The notes: generated by a model not told the origin, from the letters alone. A stretch of 64,000 bases of DNA from Extibacter muris (GCF_004345005.1 NZ_SMMX01000008.1:1-64000), one strand, 5' to 3'. Numbered from the stretch's first letter, positions 34,804-44,799 are shown. Made by a program: numbers and translations.

Positions 34804-37076
34804 TGAACCAATCGGTCAAGAAAGTGGACCATAAGGCGCTCGTCACCGGCAAGGCGGTGTACACCGACGATCTGGCGCCAAAGGAATGCCTGATTGTGAA
34901 AGTGCTGAGAAGCCCTCACGCACATGCGCTTATACAGGATATTAATCTGGAAAAAGCAGATAAGGCCGCCGGCATCGAGTGTATCCTTACATACGAGGAC
35001 TGCCCGGACAAGCGTTTTACGATGGCGGGACAGACCTATCCGGAGCCGAGCCCGTACGACCGGCTGATTCTTGACAGGAGGGTACGGTTTGTGGGTGACG
35101 CGGTGGCTGTCGTTGCAGGTTATTCAAAGGATGCCGTGGAGAAAGCGCTCAGGCTTATCAAGGTTAAATATGAAGTGCTGGATTTCCGGTCCGCCAGGGA
35201 TAACGAGGTGCTTGTCCATCCGGAGGAGAACTGGAAGAGCCTCTGCCCGGTGGGTGCGGACAATAAGAGGAACCTTTGCGCCAGTGGCGCGTGCGCTGAC
35301 GGAGATGTAGATAAGGTGCTGGAAGAATGCCGGTATGTGGTGGACAGGACTTACCATACGCAGGCGAACCAGCAGTCCATGATGGAGACATTCCGCACTT
35401 ATACTTATATGGATGCTTATGGAAGGCTGAACGTGGTGTCATCCACCCAGGTACCGTTCCATGTTAGAAGAATCCTTTCCAATGCCCTCGACATCCCGAA
35501 GTCTAAGATCCGGGTCATCAAGCCGAGGATTGGAGGGGGCTTCGGTGCGAAGCAGACGGTAGTATCAGAAGTGTATCCGGCTCTTGTGACATGGGCGACA
35601 GGAAAGCCGGCCAAGATGATATATACGAGGGAGGAGTCGCTTACCGCATCTTCTCCAAGGCATGAGATGTAAGTGCGCGTGCGCATGGGAGCGGATAAGG
35701 ACGGAATCATAAAAGCGATAGATCTCTATACGCTGTCCAACACAGGGGCATTCGGAGAGCATGGCCCTACGACGGTTGGGCTGTCCGGACATAAGTCCAT
35801 CCCTCTCTATGGTAAGACGGAAGCATTTCGTTTTGCCTATGACGTGGTGTATACGAATGTGATGTCCGCCGGGGCATACAGAGGCTATGGAGCCACCCAG
35901 GGCATCTTTGCGGTGGAGTCAGCGGTAGATGAACTGGCTGCGCAGATGGAATGGATCCGGTTGCGTTCAGGGAGAAGAATATAGTGAGGGAAGGGCAGAT
36001 GATGCCTGCATACTATGGGGAGAGAGCCGGCAGCTGTGCGCTCGACCGCTTCTTGAGCGGGCGAAAGAGATGATTGGGTGGGATGCGAAGTACCCCTGCC
36101 GGGATATGGGGAATGGAAAAGTGCGCGGAGTCGGAGCCGCCCTTGCGATGCAGGGGTCCGGCATATCGGGCGTGGACACGGCATCTGTTGGCATCAAGGT
36201 CAATGACGACGGCTTCTACAGCCTGATGGTCGGTGCTGCCGACATGGGGACAGGCTGTGATACGATATTCGCGCAGATGGCGGCAGAATGTCTGGACTGC
36301 GGTATGGAAGAGATAATCGTACATGGTGTGTACACAGACGCATCTCCATATGACACCGGCTCTTACGCATCCAGTACGACCTATGTGACCGGTATGGCCG
36401 TCGTGCGTACGTGTGAGAAGCTGAGGGATATGATCCGTGAGAAAGGGGCGCAGTATCTCGGATGCAGCTCTGATGATACGGAATTTGACGGAGAGGACGT
36501 TATCGATCTGAAGACCGGAAGGACGATATCCCGGGCGGAGATAGGGAACAGGGCGATGTGCAGCAACCAGGATGCCCTGTATGCCAGCGAGGCATTTTCC
36601 TCTCCCGTGTCTCCGCCGCCGTTCATGGCTGGCATGGCGGAAGTGGAAGAGGACAAAGAGACAGGACAGGTAGAACGATAGACTATGTGGCGGCAGTAGA
36701 CTGTGGGACAGCCGTCAACCCTGCACTGGCACGTGTGCAGACGGAAGGCGGTCTGGCACAGGGGATCGGCATGGCCCTCTTTGAAGAAGTCGTCTACGGG
36801 ACGCAGGGGAAGAATTACAGCAATTCCTTCATGCAGTACAAGATTCCGACCCGTCTCGACGTGGGAAATATACGGGTGGAGTTTGAGAGCAGCTATGAGC
36901 CCACCGGACCATTTGGCGCAAAGTCCATCGGGGAGATTGTCATCAACACACCGTCCCCGGCCATCGCCAACGCAGTGGCTAACGCGGTAGGAGTCAGAAT
37001 ACGGGAACTGACCATAACGGCAGAGAAAATATATTCGGAATGCAGTAAAACTGGAAGAATTTTGAAAGGGGTCTGA
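34794..37076 (+). pseudogene. xdhA: Molybdopterin-binding subunit of xanthine dehydrogenase type, heavily mutated
   Basis: A large Mo-binding subunit (~760 codons) broken at four or more points. A TAA at 35670 lies between 'SPRHEM' and 'VRVRMGADKDG'. A frameshift near 35,950 divides 'DELAAQM' from 'MDPVAFREKNIV'; another near 36,050 divides 'SCALDR' from 'LLERAKEMIGWD'; another near 36,670 divides 'DKETGQVE' from 'IDYVAAVDCGTAVNP'. Molybdopterin-binding motifs (GGGFGAKQ, GAYRGYGATQ, GPFGAKSIGE) can still be read. It would have oxidised a purine or other N-heterocycle. Confidence 0.88.
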
Positions 37077-37091
37077 CCCCTTTCAAAATTC
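37057..37091. repeat. Palindromic hairpin (repeat 1) after the xdh locus
   Basis: GAATTTTGAAAGGGG pairs perfectly with CCCCTTTCAAAATTC around TCTGA, a 15-bp stem overlapping the end of xdhA. The GGGGTCTGACCCC centre is typical of intergenic repeat hairpins in gut Clostridia; it can also act as a bidirectional terminator between convergent genes. Confidence 0.7.
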
Positions 37092-37118
37092 CAAGAGCTT
37101 TCTGACAACTTCGTATAT

Positions 37119-37766
37119 TTATGCCTTTTTGTTTCTGTAAATGAGATGCCAGATAAAGTGGAAGACGGCAGCCCCTGACACGATGGATGCGATATAGATG
37201 AAGATGCCAGCGGTATTCCCTAGGAACTCTGCTATTTCTTTGAATATGACCTGTGTTATATAATAATGTGGACTGATATAGAACATGTTGATGGCTCCGA
37301 ACCGGTAAAACACCATATTGAATATAGTGGCTATGATGCACGTGCCTCCGTAGAGGGCGGTACATCTCCAATATCCTTTCCATGAATAGTCGCTTTCAAG
37401 AGAAAGCCCTGCAGTCAGGCCAAGCAAGATGAGCAGGATGTGCCAGGCGAAGGAGTGTACGGTAAGCGGCGCATAGGAGTAGTGGAGCCCGCTTGTGTCA
37501 AAGAAGGTGAAGATGCCCCCGAGCATGCCGAAGTCCATAAGGAACGTAAGCAGTATCTTCCGCAGCCTGACAGACTTTGCCCATGGTAGTATAAGGCAGA
37601 TGTACATCGGTATGCTGCACAGCTGGAAGGGAAAGTACCACCAGTAGTAGTGCCCGTGATTCACGATAAAGGTCAGGCAGAGCTGTTTCCAGATTTCGCT
37701 GGCCGCCATTGCGAGCCCGCATATAAGGTAGATGCGGTTGTAATGGAGACGGTTGTATGTTATCAA
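37119..37766 (-). CDS. YwaF/TIGR02206-type integral membrane protein
   Basis: About 215 aa with six hydrophobic segments and the family's 'PFQLCSIPMYICLILPW' and 'SFAWHILLILLGL' regions with a conserved His. The TTG at 37766 is preferred as the start, since AGAGGTG is 7-8 nt upstream; an in-frame ATG at 37805 has no visible site. The biochemical role of this family is not established. Single-gene unit facing the xdh remnant. Confidence 0.72.
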   Translation of the reverse strand: MITYNRLHYNRIYLICGLAMAASEIWKQLCLTFIVNHGHYYWWYFPFQLCSIPMYICLILPWAKSVRLRKILLTFLMDFGMLGGIFTFFDTSGLHYSYAPLTVHSFAWHILLILLGLTAGLSLESDYSWKGYWRCTALYGGTCIIATIFNMVFYRFGAINMFYISPHYYITQVIFKEIAEFLGNTAGIFIYIASIVSGAAVFHFIWHLIYRNKKA

Positions 37767-37914
37767 AATTGTCACCTCTTGTCTGTAATATGTTCCTGCT
37801 GTCATTATACGCCGTTTCCGGAGATGAAAACAGGTGTAATTTCTCTTGTGTTATGCTATAATACGATTGTTGTTTACTTAAGACGGAACGAAGAGAACTT
37901 TAGTGGAGTGAAAG

Positions 37915-38820
37915 ATGATGAGACCAAAGAATGCAATTATGCTTGTAATGACGGCCTTCATATGGGGGACGGCTTTTGTGGCCCAGAGTGTCGGGATGGA
38001 TTACCTGGGGCCGTTTACTTTTAACGGGGTGCGCAGCTTCATCGGCGGGGCGGCGCTGCTGCCATGCATATTTATAATAGGAAAAATGAATGAAAGGGGC
38101 CGTGGTGCTGATCAGGCTGGTGGGAGCAGGAAAAACCTGATAGTGGGCGGCACTGTCTGCGGCCTTCTCCTTTTTGCCGCCAGCAGCCTGCAGCAGCTCG
38201 GCATCCAGTATTCGACAGCCGGAAAGGCCGGGTTTATCACGGCATTTTATATTGTAATCGTACCGGTATTAGGTATATTTCTTAAGAAGAAAACAGGAAT
38301 CAAAGTATGGGCAGCAGTAGTCTTAGCATTGACCGGACTGTATTTTTTATGCATCACCGAGACATTTGCGGTAGGAAAAGGAGATGTGCTGCTGTTCTTG
38401 GGTGCGCTTATCTTTTCTGTACATATTCTCGTAATAGATTATTTTTCCCCGAGGGTCGAGGGGGTTAAGATGGCGTGTATCCAGTTCTTCGTGTGCGGAG
38501 CTGCCTCTATCGTACCGATGTATGTGCTTGAGATGCCGAGGATATCGGATATGGCCAAGGGCTGGCTGCCTCTTCTGTACGCCGGTGTACTTTCCTGCGG
38601 AGTAGCGTATACATTGCAGATTATAGGGCAGAAAAATGTGAATCCGGCTATCGCTTCTTTGATATTGAGCCTGGAGTCATGCTTCTCCGTTCTTGCAGGC
38701 TGGATTGTGCTGGGAGAGACACTGTCCGTGAGGGAGACAGCCGGATGCGTGCTCATGTTTGCGGCAATCATACTGGCGCAGCTGCCGGAGAGGAAGAAGG
38801 AGGAAATACAATATGGGTAA
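37915..38820 (+). CDS. EamA/DMT family transporter
   Basis: A 301-aa exporter with ten hydrophobic segments in two EamA repeats ('IWGTAFVAQSVGMDYLGPFTFNGVRS' and 'LESCFSVLAGWIVLGETLSVRETAGCVLM'). DMT transporters of this type move metabolites or drugs; the substrate is not evident. GGAG precedes an ATGATG start. The last codons overlap the start of the HD-domain gene. Confidence 0.82.
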   Translation: MMRPKNAIMLVMTAFIWGTAFVAQSVGMDYLGPFTFNGVRSFIGGAALLPCIFIIGKMNERGRGADQAGGSRKNLIVGGTVCGLLLFAASSLQQLGIQYSTAGKAGFITAFYIVIVPVLGIFLKKKTGIKVWAAVVLALTGLYFLCITETFAVGKGDVLLFLGALIFSVHILVIDYFSPRVEGVKMACIQFFVCGAASIVPMYVLEMPRISDMAKGWLPLLYAGVLSCGVAYTLQIIGQKNVNPAIASLILSLESCFSVLAGWIVLGETLSVRETAGCVLMFAAIILAQLPERKKEEIQYG

Positions 38821-39307
38821 TGAGCTGCTGATGAAGATGACGGAGTATTATGCGGGACAGCCGCACAGGATTCAGCATTTTATGAAAGTATATGCCTACT
38901 CCCGCATGATTGGCGAGATGGAGCATTTGGACAGCCGGACGCAGCATATATTGGAAGCCGCGGCCACCGTACATGATATCGGTATCCGCCGGAGCGAGGA
39001 GATATATGGCGACAGCGCGGGGAAGCACCAGGAGGAGCTTGGTCCGGATGAAGCCGCAGAGATGCTCGCGGAGATAGGTTATGACGAGGAGCTTATCGAG
39101 CGGGTCTGCTATCTGGTCGGGCATCACCATACTTATTCAGACATGGACGGCATGGATTATCAGATACTGGTGGAAGCGGATTTCCTTGTGAACCTGTTTG
39201 AAAACGAGGATGGAATCAATGAAAAAGCAGTGCGGAACGCCTTGGAGCGCATTTTTGTGACAGAGAGCGGGAAAGCTTTATTAACAGCTATGTTTTTAGC
39301 TGAGTAA
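38813..39307 (+). CDS. HD-domain phosphohydrolase
   Basis: A 164-aa HD-superfamily protein with H...HD in 'HRIQHFMKVYAYSR' and 'AATVHDIG', a further HH in 'LVGHHHTYSD' and a distal 'LVEADFLVNL' Asp, the metal-binding pattern of nucleotide phosphohydrolases. AGGAGG lies within the end of the preceding EamA gene, whose stop overlaps this start. It is 15 nt before dtd, with which it probably forms an operon. Substrate unknown. Confidence 0.82.
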   Translation: MGNELLMKMTEYYAGQPHRIQHFMKVYAYSRMIGEMEHLDSRTQHILEAAATVHDIGIRRSEEIYGDSAGKHQEELGPDEAAEMLAEIGYDEELIERVCYLVGHHHTYSDMDGMDYQILVEADFLVNLFENEDGINEKAVRNALERIFVTESGKALLTAMFLAE

Positions 39308-39322
39308 GAGGAGAGAAAGAAA

Positions 39323-39769
39323 ATGAGGTTTTTAGTACAGAGAGTGTCCGACAGCAGCGTGGAGATTAATGGAGAAGTTGTGGGACAGATAGGAAAAGGA
39401 TTTATGGTGCTCATCGGCGTATGTGACAGCGATACGAAAGAAATTGCCGACAAGATGGTCAGAAAGATGCTGGGGCTCCGCATCTTTGAAGATGAGCAGG
39501 GAAAGACGAACCTGTCGCTGGACACCGTAGGCGGGCAGCTGCTGCTCATATCCCAGTTCACGTTGTACGCCAACTGCAAAAAAGGCAACCGGCCAAGCTT
39601 CATAGAGGCAGGGGAACCCGGGATGGCAGAAGAGATGTACGAATACATCATAGCAAGATGCAAAGAACAGGTAGAAGTAGTAGAACGCGGACAGTTCGGG
39701 GCAGATATGAAAGTAAGCCTAACAAACGATGGTCCATTTACAATAATATTAGATTCTGAACAATTGTAA
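39323..39769 (+). CDS. dtd: D-aminoacyl-tRNA deacylase
   Basis: A 148-aa Dtd, the standard length. The '[17 protein letters not shown]' and 'SLTNDGPFT' (Gly-cisPro-type) motifs form the chiral-proofreading site that hydrolyses D-amino acids from tRNA. It is well preserved, with a GGAGAG site, and follows the HD-domain gene by 15 nt. Confidence 0.95.
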   Translation: MRFLVQRVSDSSVEINGEVVGQIGKGFMVLIGVCDSDTKEIADKMVRKMLGLRIFEDEQGKTNLSLDTVGGQLLLISQFTLYANCKKGNRPSFIEAGEPGMAEEMYEYIIARCKEQVEVVERGQFGADMKVSLTNDGPFTIILDSEQL

Positions 39770-39789
39770 TTGTGTTTAAACTGTGAACG

Positions 39790-39845
39790 GGGACGTGATC
39801 TTTTTCAAAAGGGTTACGTCCCTAATTGCGTTTTGACCTGTACCT
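39790..39845. repeat. Intergenic hairpin repeat 2
   Basis: GGGACGT (39790-39796) pairs with ACGTCCC (39816-39822), with an inner CTTTTTCAAAAG pairing. The tail TAATTGCGTTTTGACCTG matches the outer arm of the larger repeat at 44721-44799, so this is a half-length member of that family. Confidence 0.8.
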
Positions 39846-39923
39846 GAATGGTGAAATTAATTAGTTATTTAATGAATTATTTTTGAAATATATTAGATAA
39901 TTATTAAATAAGTATAAATATGT

Positions 39924-39952
39924 TGACTTTTATAGTGAAGGTGAATAATATA
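39924..39952 (+). promoter_or_regulatory. Promoter of the MarR-ABC exporter operon
   Basis: TTGACT (39924-39929) and TAATAT (39947-39952) are 17 nt apart. AGATAATTA (from ~39,894) and TAATTATCT (from ~39,967) form outer inverted arms around it, possible MarR sites. Confidence 0.55.
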
Positions 39953-39989
39953 ATTGTTAGATTTCTAATTATCTGGGAGGGGGTGCGAA

Positions 39990-40493
39990 ATGAACACGCA
40001 TAAGGATGATGTACCAGTCTTTGTGATTTTGCATCGTTTAATTCATATGAGCAAGTATCAGGCGTATAAGCGCCTGGATGATTTTGACCTGAAGCCAAGC
40101 CAGGCAGGGATTCTGTTTGTGCTGTCCTGCAATGGGAAGCTTTCCCAGCGGGAGCTGGCGGAAAGGATAGGTATCACGCCTCCGTCCATGACAGTCGCAC
40201 TGCGAAAGATGGAGACCCGTGGGTACATTGAAAAGGAGCCGGACGAAAAAGATCAGCGCATTATCAGGATTTTGCTTACGGAAAAAGGGGAAAGCTGTGT
40301 AGAGGACATAAGAACTGTGATGGATGAGATGGAGGCAGTCCTCTATCAAAATATGACGCAGGAAGAAAAGATGCTGCTGAGGAGGCTTCTGCTCCAGATG
40401 CAGGAGAATCTTCTCGATTCCAAGGAATTCCGTGGACTGGAAATGGCGCTCATCATGGAGCGTACGTGTCCTGCAATGAAAGACAGAATATAA
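39990..40493 (+). CDS. MarR family transcriptional regulator
   Basis: A 167-aa MarR protein with the winged helix 'LSQRELAERIGITPPSMTVALRKMETRGYIEKEPDEKDQRIIRILLTEKG' (~residues 50-100) and flanking dimerisation helices. GGGAGGGGG precedes the ATG. It is the first gene of an apparent three-gene operon with two ABC exporter genes (21-nt gap), so it probably represses them until an inducing compound binds. Confidence 0.9.
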   Translation: MNTHKDDVPVFVILHRLIHMSKYQAYKRLDDFDLKPSQAGILFVLSCNGKLSQRELAERIGITPPSMTVALRKMETRGYIEKEPDEKDQRIIRILLTEKGESCVEDIRTVMDEMEAVLYQNMTQEEKMLLRRLLLQMQENLLDSKEFRGLEMALIMERTCPAMKDRI

Positions 40494-40514
40494 ACAGGAA
40501 AGGAAAGGCATTAT

Positions 40515-42872
40515 ATGAGTAAACTGTTAAAATTTTTAAAACCTTATGTCGGAGCGGTTTTTGCCATACTCTGCGTACTTATCATTCAGGCATATTGTGA
40601 CCTGTCGCTGCCGACCTACACTTCCGATATCGTAAATGTAGGTATACAGCAGGGCGGAATCAGCGAGACGGTTCCGGAAGAAATCAGGAAAGAAGATTTT
40701 GATAAGCTGCTTCTTTTTGTGGCTTCTGACAGACAAGATACGGTAAAAGACGCGTATACGGCCAGCAAAAAAGACTATGACTACAATGGTAAGGTATACA
40801 CGTTGAAGAAGTCAGTCAGAGATGACAGCAAGAAGCTTGACACGCTCTCTGGAATACTTGGCAGACCGATGCTTCTCGTCAGTGGCTTTGAGTCCGACAG
40901 CGATATGACGAAGAAAATGCAGGATGAGATGAAGTCCCAGATGAAGAGCCAGATGCAGGGCCAGGTCGAAGCGCAGGTGAACGAGCAGATAGAGGCGCAG
41001 ACGAAAGGACAGGATCTGCCCGAAGCCGCAAAGGAGCAGATGAAGCAGCAGGCGGTGGAACAGGCCCAGTCCCAGCTTCCGGACGTGGACAGCATGTCCG
41101 TGTTCGATATATTTGAAAACATGGAGCCAGGGCAGCGGGATGAAGCTGTCGCCCAGATTGAGAAAAATATAGTGTCCATGCCGGAAACGATGGTCGAGCA
41201 GGCAGCCACGACTTACATCAAAAATGCTTACAGCAATATAGGGATAAATACAGATGACAAACAGAATAACTATATATTGCTCACCGGTGGGAAAATGCTT
41301 GCGCTGGCGGCCCTTGGCATGATGGCCAGCATACTTGTAGGTCTGCTGGCCTCCAGGGTAGGCGCATCGGTAGGCCGGGGAATCCGCGGGGATGTATTTA
41401 AAAAGGTGGTCGGCTTCTCCAACGGAGAATTTGACAAATTCTCTACCGCGTCTCTTATTACAAGAAGTACAAATGATATCCAGCAGATACAGATGCTGAC
41501 GGTCATTATACTGCGTATGGTCCTGTACGCGCCTATTATGGCGATTGGCGGCATATGGAAGGTATTCAACACGAACGCCGATATGTCCTGGATCATCGGC
41601 CTGGCAGTCGGCCTGATACTCTGCGTCGTCGTCGTTCTGTTCGTCGTCGTCATGCCGAAGTTTAAGACGGTACAGAATCTCGTGGACCGCCTGAATCTTG
41701 TGTCAAGGGAGATTCTGACCGGCCTTCCGGTCATCCGGGCGTTCAGCACAGAGAAGTACGAGGAAAAACGGTTTGACAAAGCAAATATGGACTTGACAAG
41801 GGTCAATCTGTTTGTCAACAGGGCAATGACGTTTATGATGCCGACCATGATGCTTATCATGAACGGAGTCACGGTACTGATTGTGTGGTCCGGGGGGCAC
41901 AATGTCAATGACGGTACGATGCAGGTCGGCGATATGATGGCATTTATCCAGTATACGATGCAGATCATCATGTCGTTCCTGATGATATGTATGATATCCG
42001 TCATGCTCCCAAGAGCAGCAGTATCTGCGGTTCGTGTAGATGAAGTGCTGAGAAGCAGTACGCTGATTCATGACCCGGAAGACGCAGAAGACCTGCCTTA
42101 TGATGGCAAGGGCGAAATTACATTCGACCACGTATCGTTCCGGTATCCGGGCGCCGAAGAGGATGTGCTCCACAATCTAACATTTACTGCGAAACCGGGA
42201 CAGACGACGGCCATCATCGGCAGCACGGGCAGCGGAAAGACGACGCTTGTCAATCTGATTCCAAGATTTTATGACGTCACCGAGGGCCAGGTGCTTATAG
42301 ACGGAAAAGATGTACGCAGCATCACACAGCACGAGCTCCGCAACCAGCTTGGGTTTGTGCCACAGAAAGGGATACTGTTTTCCGGCAATATCGCTTCCAA
42401 CATCATGTACGGCAATCCGGGCGGCAGCGAGGAAGAGATGAGGGAGGCTGCCCGAATAGCACAGGCGACGGAATTTATAGACAGCAAAAAGAAGAAATAC
42501 GAAAGTGCCATCTCCCAGGGCGGTTCCAACGTATCAGGCGGCCAGAAGCAGAGGCTGTCTATTGCAAGGGCAATCGCAAAGCATCCGAAGGTCTATATTT
42601 TCGACGACAGCTTTTCTGCGCTTGATTACAGGACAGATGTGAAGCTAAGAAATGCATTGAAAGAAAAGACAGCAGACAGTACGGTGATTATCGTCGCACA
42701 GCGGATCAGCACGATACTCCATGCAGAGCAGATTATCGTGCTCGATGATGGAGTGATAGCAGGAATCGGCACACATAAAGAGCTGCTGAAAAACTGTGAT
42801 GCATACTATCAGATGGCTTCTTCTCAGCTATCAGAAAAAGAGCTGAGTGAAGATATGAAGGAGGTGGGCTAG
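40515..42872 (+). CDS. Heterodimeric ABC exporter subunit with Gln-rich extracytoplasmic insert
   Basis: A 785-aa type IV ABC exporter half, about 190 residues longer than usual. TM1 (~15-35) is followed by an insert (~50-250) containing repeated 'KSQMQGQVEAQVNEQIEAQ'-type heptads, probably an extracellular coiled coil, before TM2. The ATPase domain has Walker A 'GSTGSGKTT', signature 'NVSGGQKQRLS' and Walker B 'VYIFDDSFSALD', where Asp replaces the catalytic Glu. This is the degenerate-site partner; the consensus Glu lies in the next gene's product. It follows a MarR gene and overlaps functionally with 42874-44721. Confidence 0.88.
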   Translation: MSKLLKFLKPYVGAVFAILCVLIIQAYCDLSLPTYTSDIVNVGIQQGGISETVPEEIRKEDFDKLLLFVASDRQDTVKDAYTASKKDYDYNGKVYTLKKSVRDDSKKLDTLSGILGRPMLLVSGFESDSDMTKKMQDEMKSQMKSQMQGQVEAQVNEQIEAQTKGQDLPEAAKEQMKQQAVEQAQSQLPDVDSMSVFDIFENMEPGQRDEAVAQIEKNIVSMPETMVEQAATTYIKNAYSNIGINTDDKQNNYILLTGGKMLALAALGMMASILVGLLASRVGASVGRGIRGDVFKKVVGFSNGEFDKFSTASLITRSTNDIQQIQMLTVIILRMVLYAPIMAIGGIWKVFNTNADMSWIIGLAVGLILCVVVVLFVVVMPKFKTVQNLVDRLNLVSREILTGLPVIRAFSTEKYEEKRFDKANMDLTRVNLFVNRAMTFMMPTMMLIMNGVTVLIVWSGGHNVNDGTMQVGDMMAFIQYTMQIIMSFLMICMISVMLPRAAVSAVRVDEVLRSSTLIHDPEDAEDLPYDGKGEITFDHVSFRYPGAEEDVLHNLTFTAKPGQTTAIIGSTGSGKTTLVNLIPRFYDVTEGQVLIDGKDVRSITQHELRNQLGFVPQKGILFSGNIASNIMYGNPGGSEEEMREAARIAQATEFIDSKKKKYESAISQGGSNVSGGQKQRLSIARAIAKHPKVYIFDDSFSALDYRTDVKLRNALKEKTADSTVIIVAQRISTILHAEQIIVLDDGVIAGIGTHKELLKNCDAYYQMASSQLSEKELSEDMKEVG

Positions 42873-42873
42873 C

Positions 42874-44721
42874 ATGGCAGAGACAGGACAGACAGAAAGA
42901 CGCCAGGGGCCGATGGGCGGCCCTCACGGAGCAGCGATGGCTGGAGAGAAAGCCAGAGACTTTAAAGGAACCATGAAGAAGCTCATGAATTACATGGGCA
43001 AGTATAAGATAGCCATATTCTTTGTTATCATCTTCGCTATCGGAGGAACCATTTTCAGCATAGTGGGCCCGAAGATTCTCGGAAAGGCGACAACGGAGAT
43101 ATTCAACGGGCTTGTCGGCAAAGTGTCGGGAGGAAGCGGCATCGACTTTACCAAAGTCGGCGAGATACTGATTGCCGTGCTCTGCCTGTATGCGGTCAGT
43201 GCAGCATTTTCATTTATCCAAGGCTATATCATGACAGGAATCTCGCAGAAGATGACATACCGTCTGAGGAAAGAGATATCTGAAAAGATAAACCGAATGC
43301 CGATGAACTATTTTGATAAAATGACACATGGCGAAATACTTTCCAGAATTACGAATGATATCGACACGCTGGGGCAGAGCCTGAACCAGAGTGCCACGCA
43401 GGTCATCACTTCCGTAACGACGATTATCGGCGTACTTGTGATGATGCTCAGCATCAGTCCTCTTATGACGTTGATTGCCCTGCTCATACTACCGATTTCC
43501 ATGGGGCTCATATCGCTGATTGTGAAGAAATCCCAGAAATATTTCAAATCACAGCAGGAGTACCTTGGGCATATCAACGGACAGGTGGAAGAGGTGTACG
43601 GCGGACATAATATCGTCAAAGTATTCAACAAGGAAGGTGACGTCATCCAGACGTTCGATGAGACGAACGAAATATTGTACCAGTCAGCGTGGAAGTCACA
43701 GTTCTTGTCCGGCATGATGATGCCGGTCATGCAGTTTGTCGGCAACCTCGGTTATGTAGGCGTGTCCATTCTGGGGGGATACCTGGCCATCAAGAAGACG
43801 ATAGAGGTCGGGGATATCCAGTCATTTATCCAGTATGTACGCAGCTTTACGCAGCCGATACAGCAGGTGGCGCAGGTGGCAAATATGCTGCAGTCTACAG
43901 CAGCGGCTTCGGAACGGGTCTTTGCTTTCCTGGAAGAACAAGAAGAAGACCAGACCGTGCCGGAACCGGTATCTGTGGATGGTCTGGAGGGCAGGGTAGA
44001 ATTCGACCATGTACATTTCGGATACAATCCTGACCATACGATTATCAACGATTTCAGTGCCAGAGTCGAGCCGGGGCAGAAGATAGCTATCGTCGGCCCG
44101 ACCGGAGCGGGGAAGACGACCATGGTCAAGCTGCTAATGAGATTCTATGATGTGAACAGCGGCTCCATCAAGGTGGACGGACACGACATCAGAGATTTCA
44201 ACAGAAGCGAACTGCGCCAGATGTTCGGTATGGTGCTTCAGGACACATGGCTCTTCAAAGGAAGCATAGAAGACAATATCCGGTACGGACGGCTGGATGC
44301 CAGCCATGAGGAAGTCGTGGAAGCGGCCAAGGCGGCACATGTACACCGGTTTGTCCAGACACTTCCGAGCGGTTACGATATGGAGCTGAACGAGGAGGCA
44401 AGCAACGTGTCCCAGGGACAGAAGCAGCTGCTCACCATAGCACGGGCTATCCTTGCAGATCCGAAGATACTGATTCTGGATGAAGCCACAAGCTCCGTAG
44501 ATACGAGAACAGAAGTCAGGATACAGAAGGCGATGGATAACCTGATGAAAGGAAGAACGAGCTTTATCATCGCGCACCGGCTGTCAACCATCCGGGATGC
44601 AGATATGATACTCGTCATGAAAGACGGCGATATCATAGAGCAGGGGAACCACGAAGAACTGCTGGCGCAAAATGGCTTCTATGCGGAACTGTATAACTCA
44701 CAGTTTGAAAGAAGCGCATAA
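42874..44721 (+). CDS. Heterodimeric ABC exporter subunit, catalytic half
   Basis: A 615-aa exporter half with six membrane helices and an ATPase domain: Walker A 'GPTGAGKTT', signature 'NVSQGQKQLLT' and Walker B 'ILILDEATSSVD' with the catalytic Glu, and switch His in 'FIIAHRLSTI'. It starts one base after the preceding subunit's stop. Together the two form a LmrCD/TM287-288-type multidrug or lipid exporter with one consensus and one degenerate ATP site. The hydrophilic N-terminus (Gly, Pro, Gln-rich) is typical of this family. Confidence 0.9.
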   Translation: MAETGQTERRQGPMGGPHGAAMAGEKARDFKGTMKKLMNYMGKYKIAIFFVIIFAIGGTIFSIVGPKILGKATTEIFNGLVGKVSGGSGIDFTKVGEILIAVLCLYAVSAAFSFIQGYIMTGISQKMTYRLRKEISEKINRMPMNYFDKMTHGEILSRITNDIDTLGQSLNQSATQVITSVTTIIGVLVMMLSISPLMTLIALLILPISMGLISLIVKKSQKYFKSQQEYLGHINGQVEEVYGGHNIVKVFNKEGDVIQTFDETNEILYQSAWKSQFLSGMMMPVMQFVGNLGYVGVSILGGYLAIKKTIEVGDIQSFIQYVRSFTQPIQQVAQVANMLQSTAAASERVFAFLEEQEEDQTVPEPVSVDGLEGRVEFDHVHFGYNPDHTIINDFSARVEPGQKIAIVGPTGAGKTTMVKLLMRFYDVNSGSIKVDGHDIRDFNRSELRQMFGMVLQDTWLFKGSIEDNIRYGRLDASHEEVVEAAKAAHVHRFVQTLPSGYDMELNEEASNVSQGQKQLLTIARAILADPKILILDEATSSVDTRTEVRIQKAMDNLMKGRTSFIIAHRLSTIRDADMILVMKDGDIIEQGNHEELLAQNGFYAELYNSQFERSA

Positions 44722-44799
44722 GGGACAGGTCAAAATGCAATTAGGGACGTGATCTTTTTCAAAAAGGTTACGTCCCTAATTGCATTTTGACCTGTCCCT
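44721..44799. repeat. Large palindromic intergenic repeat 3
   Basis: Two perfect 30-bp arms (44721-44750 and 44770-44799) flank a 19-nt loop that itself nearly pairs (CTTTTTCAAAAAG). Each arm runs from AGGGACAGGTCAAAATGC through AATTAGGGACGT. It starts on the last base of the exporter stop codon. It shares its core with repeats at 39790 and 53431. Confidence 0.88.
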
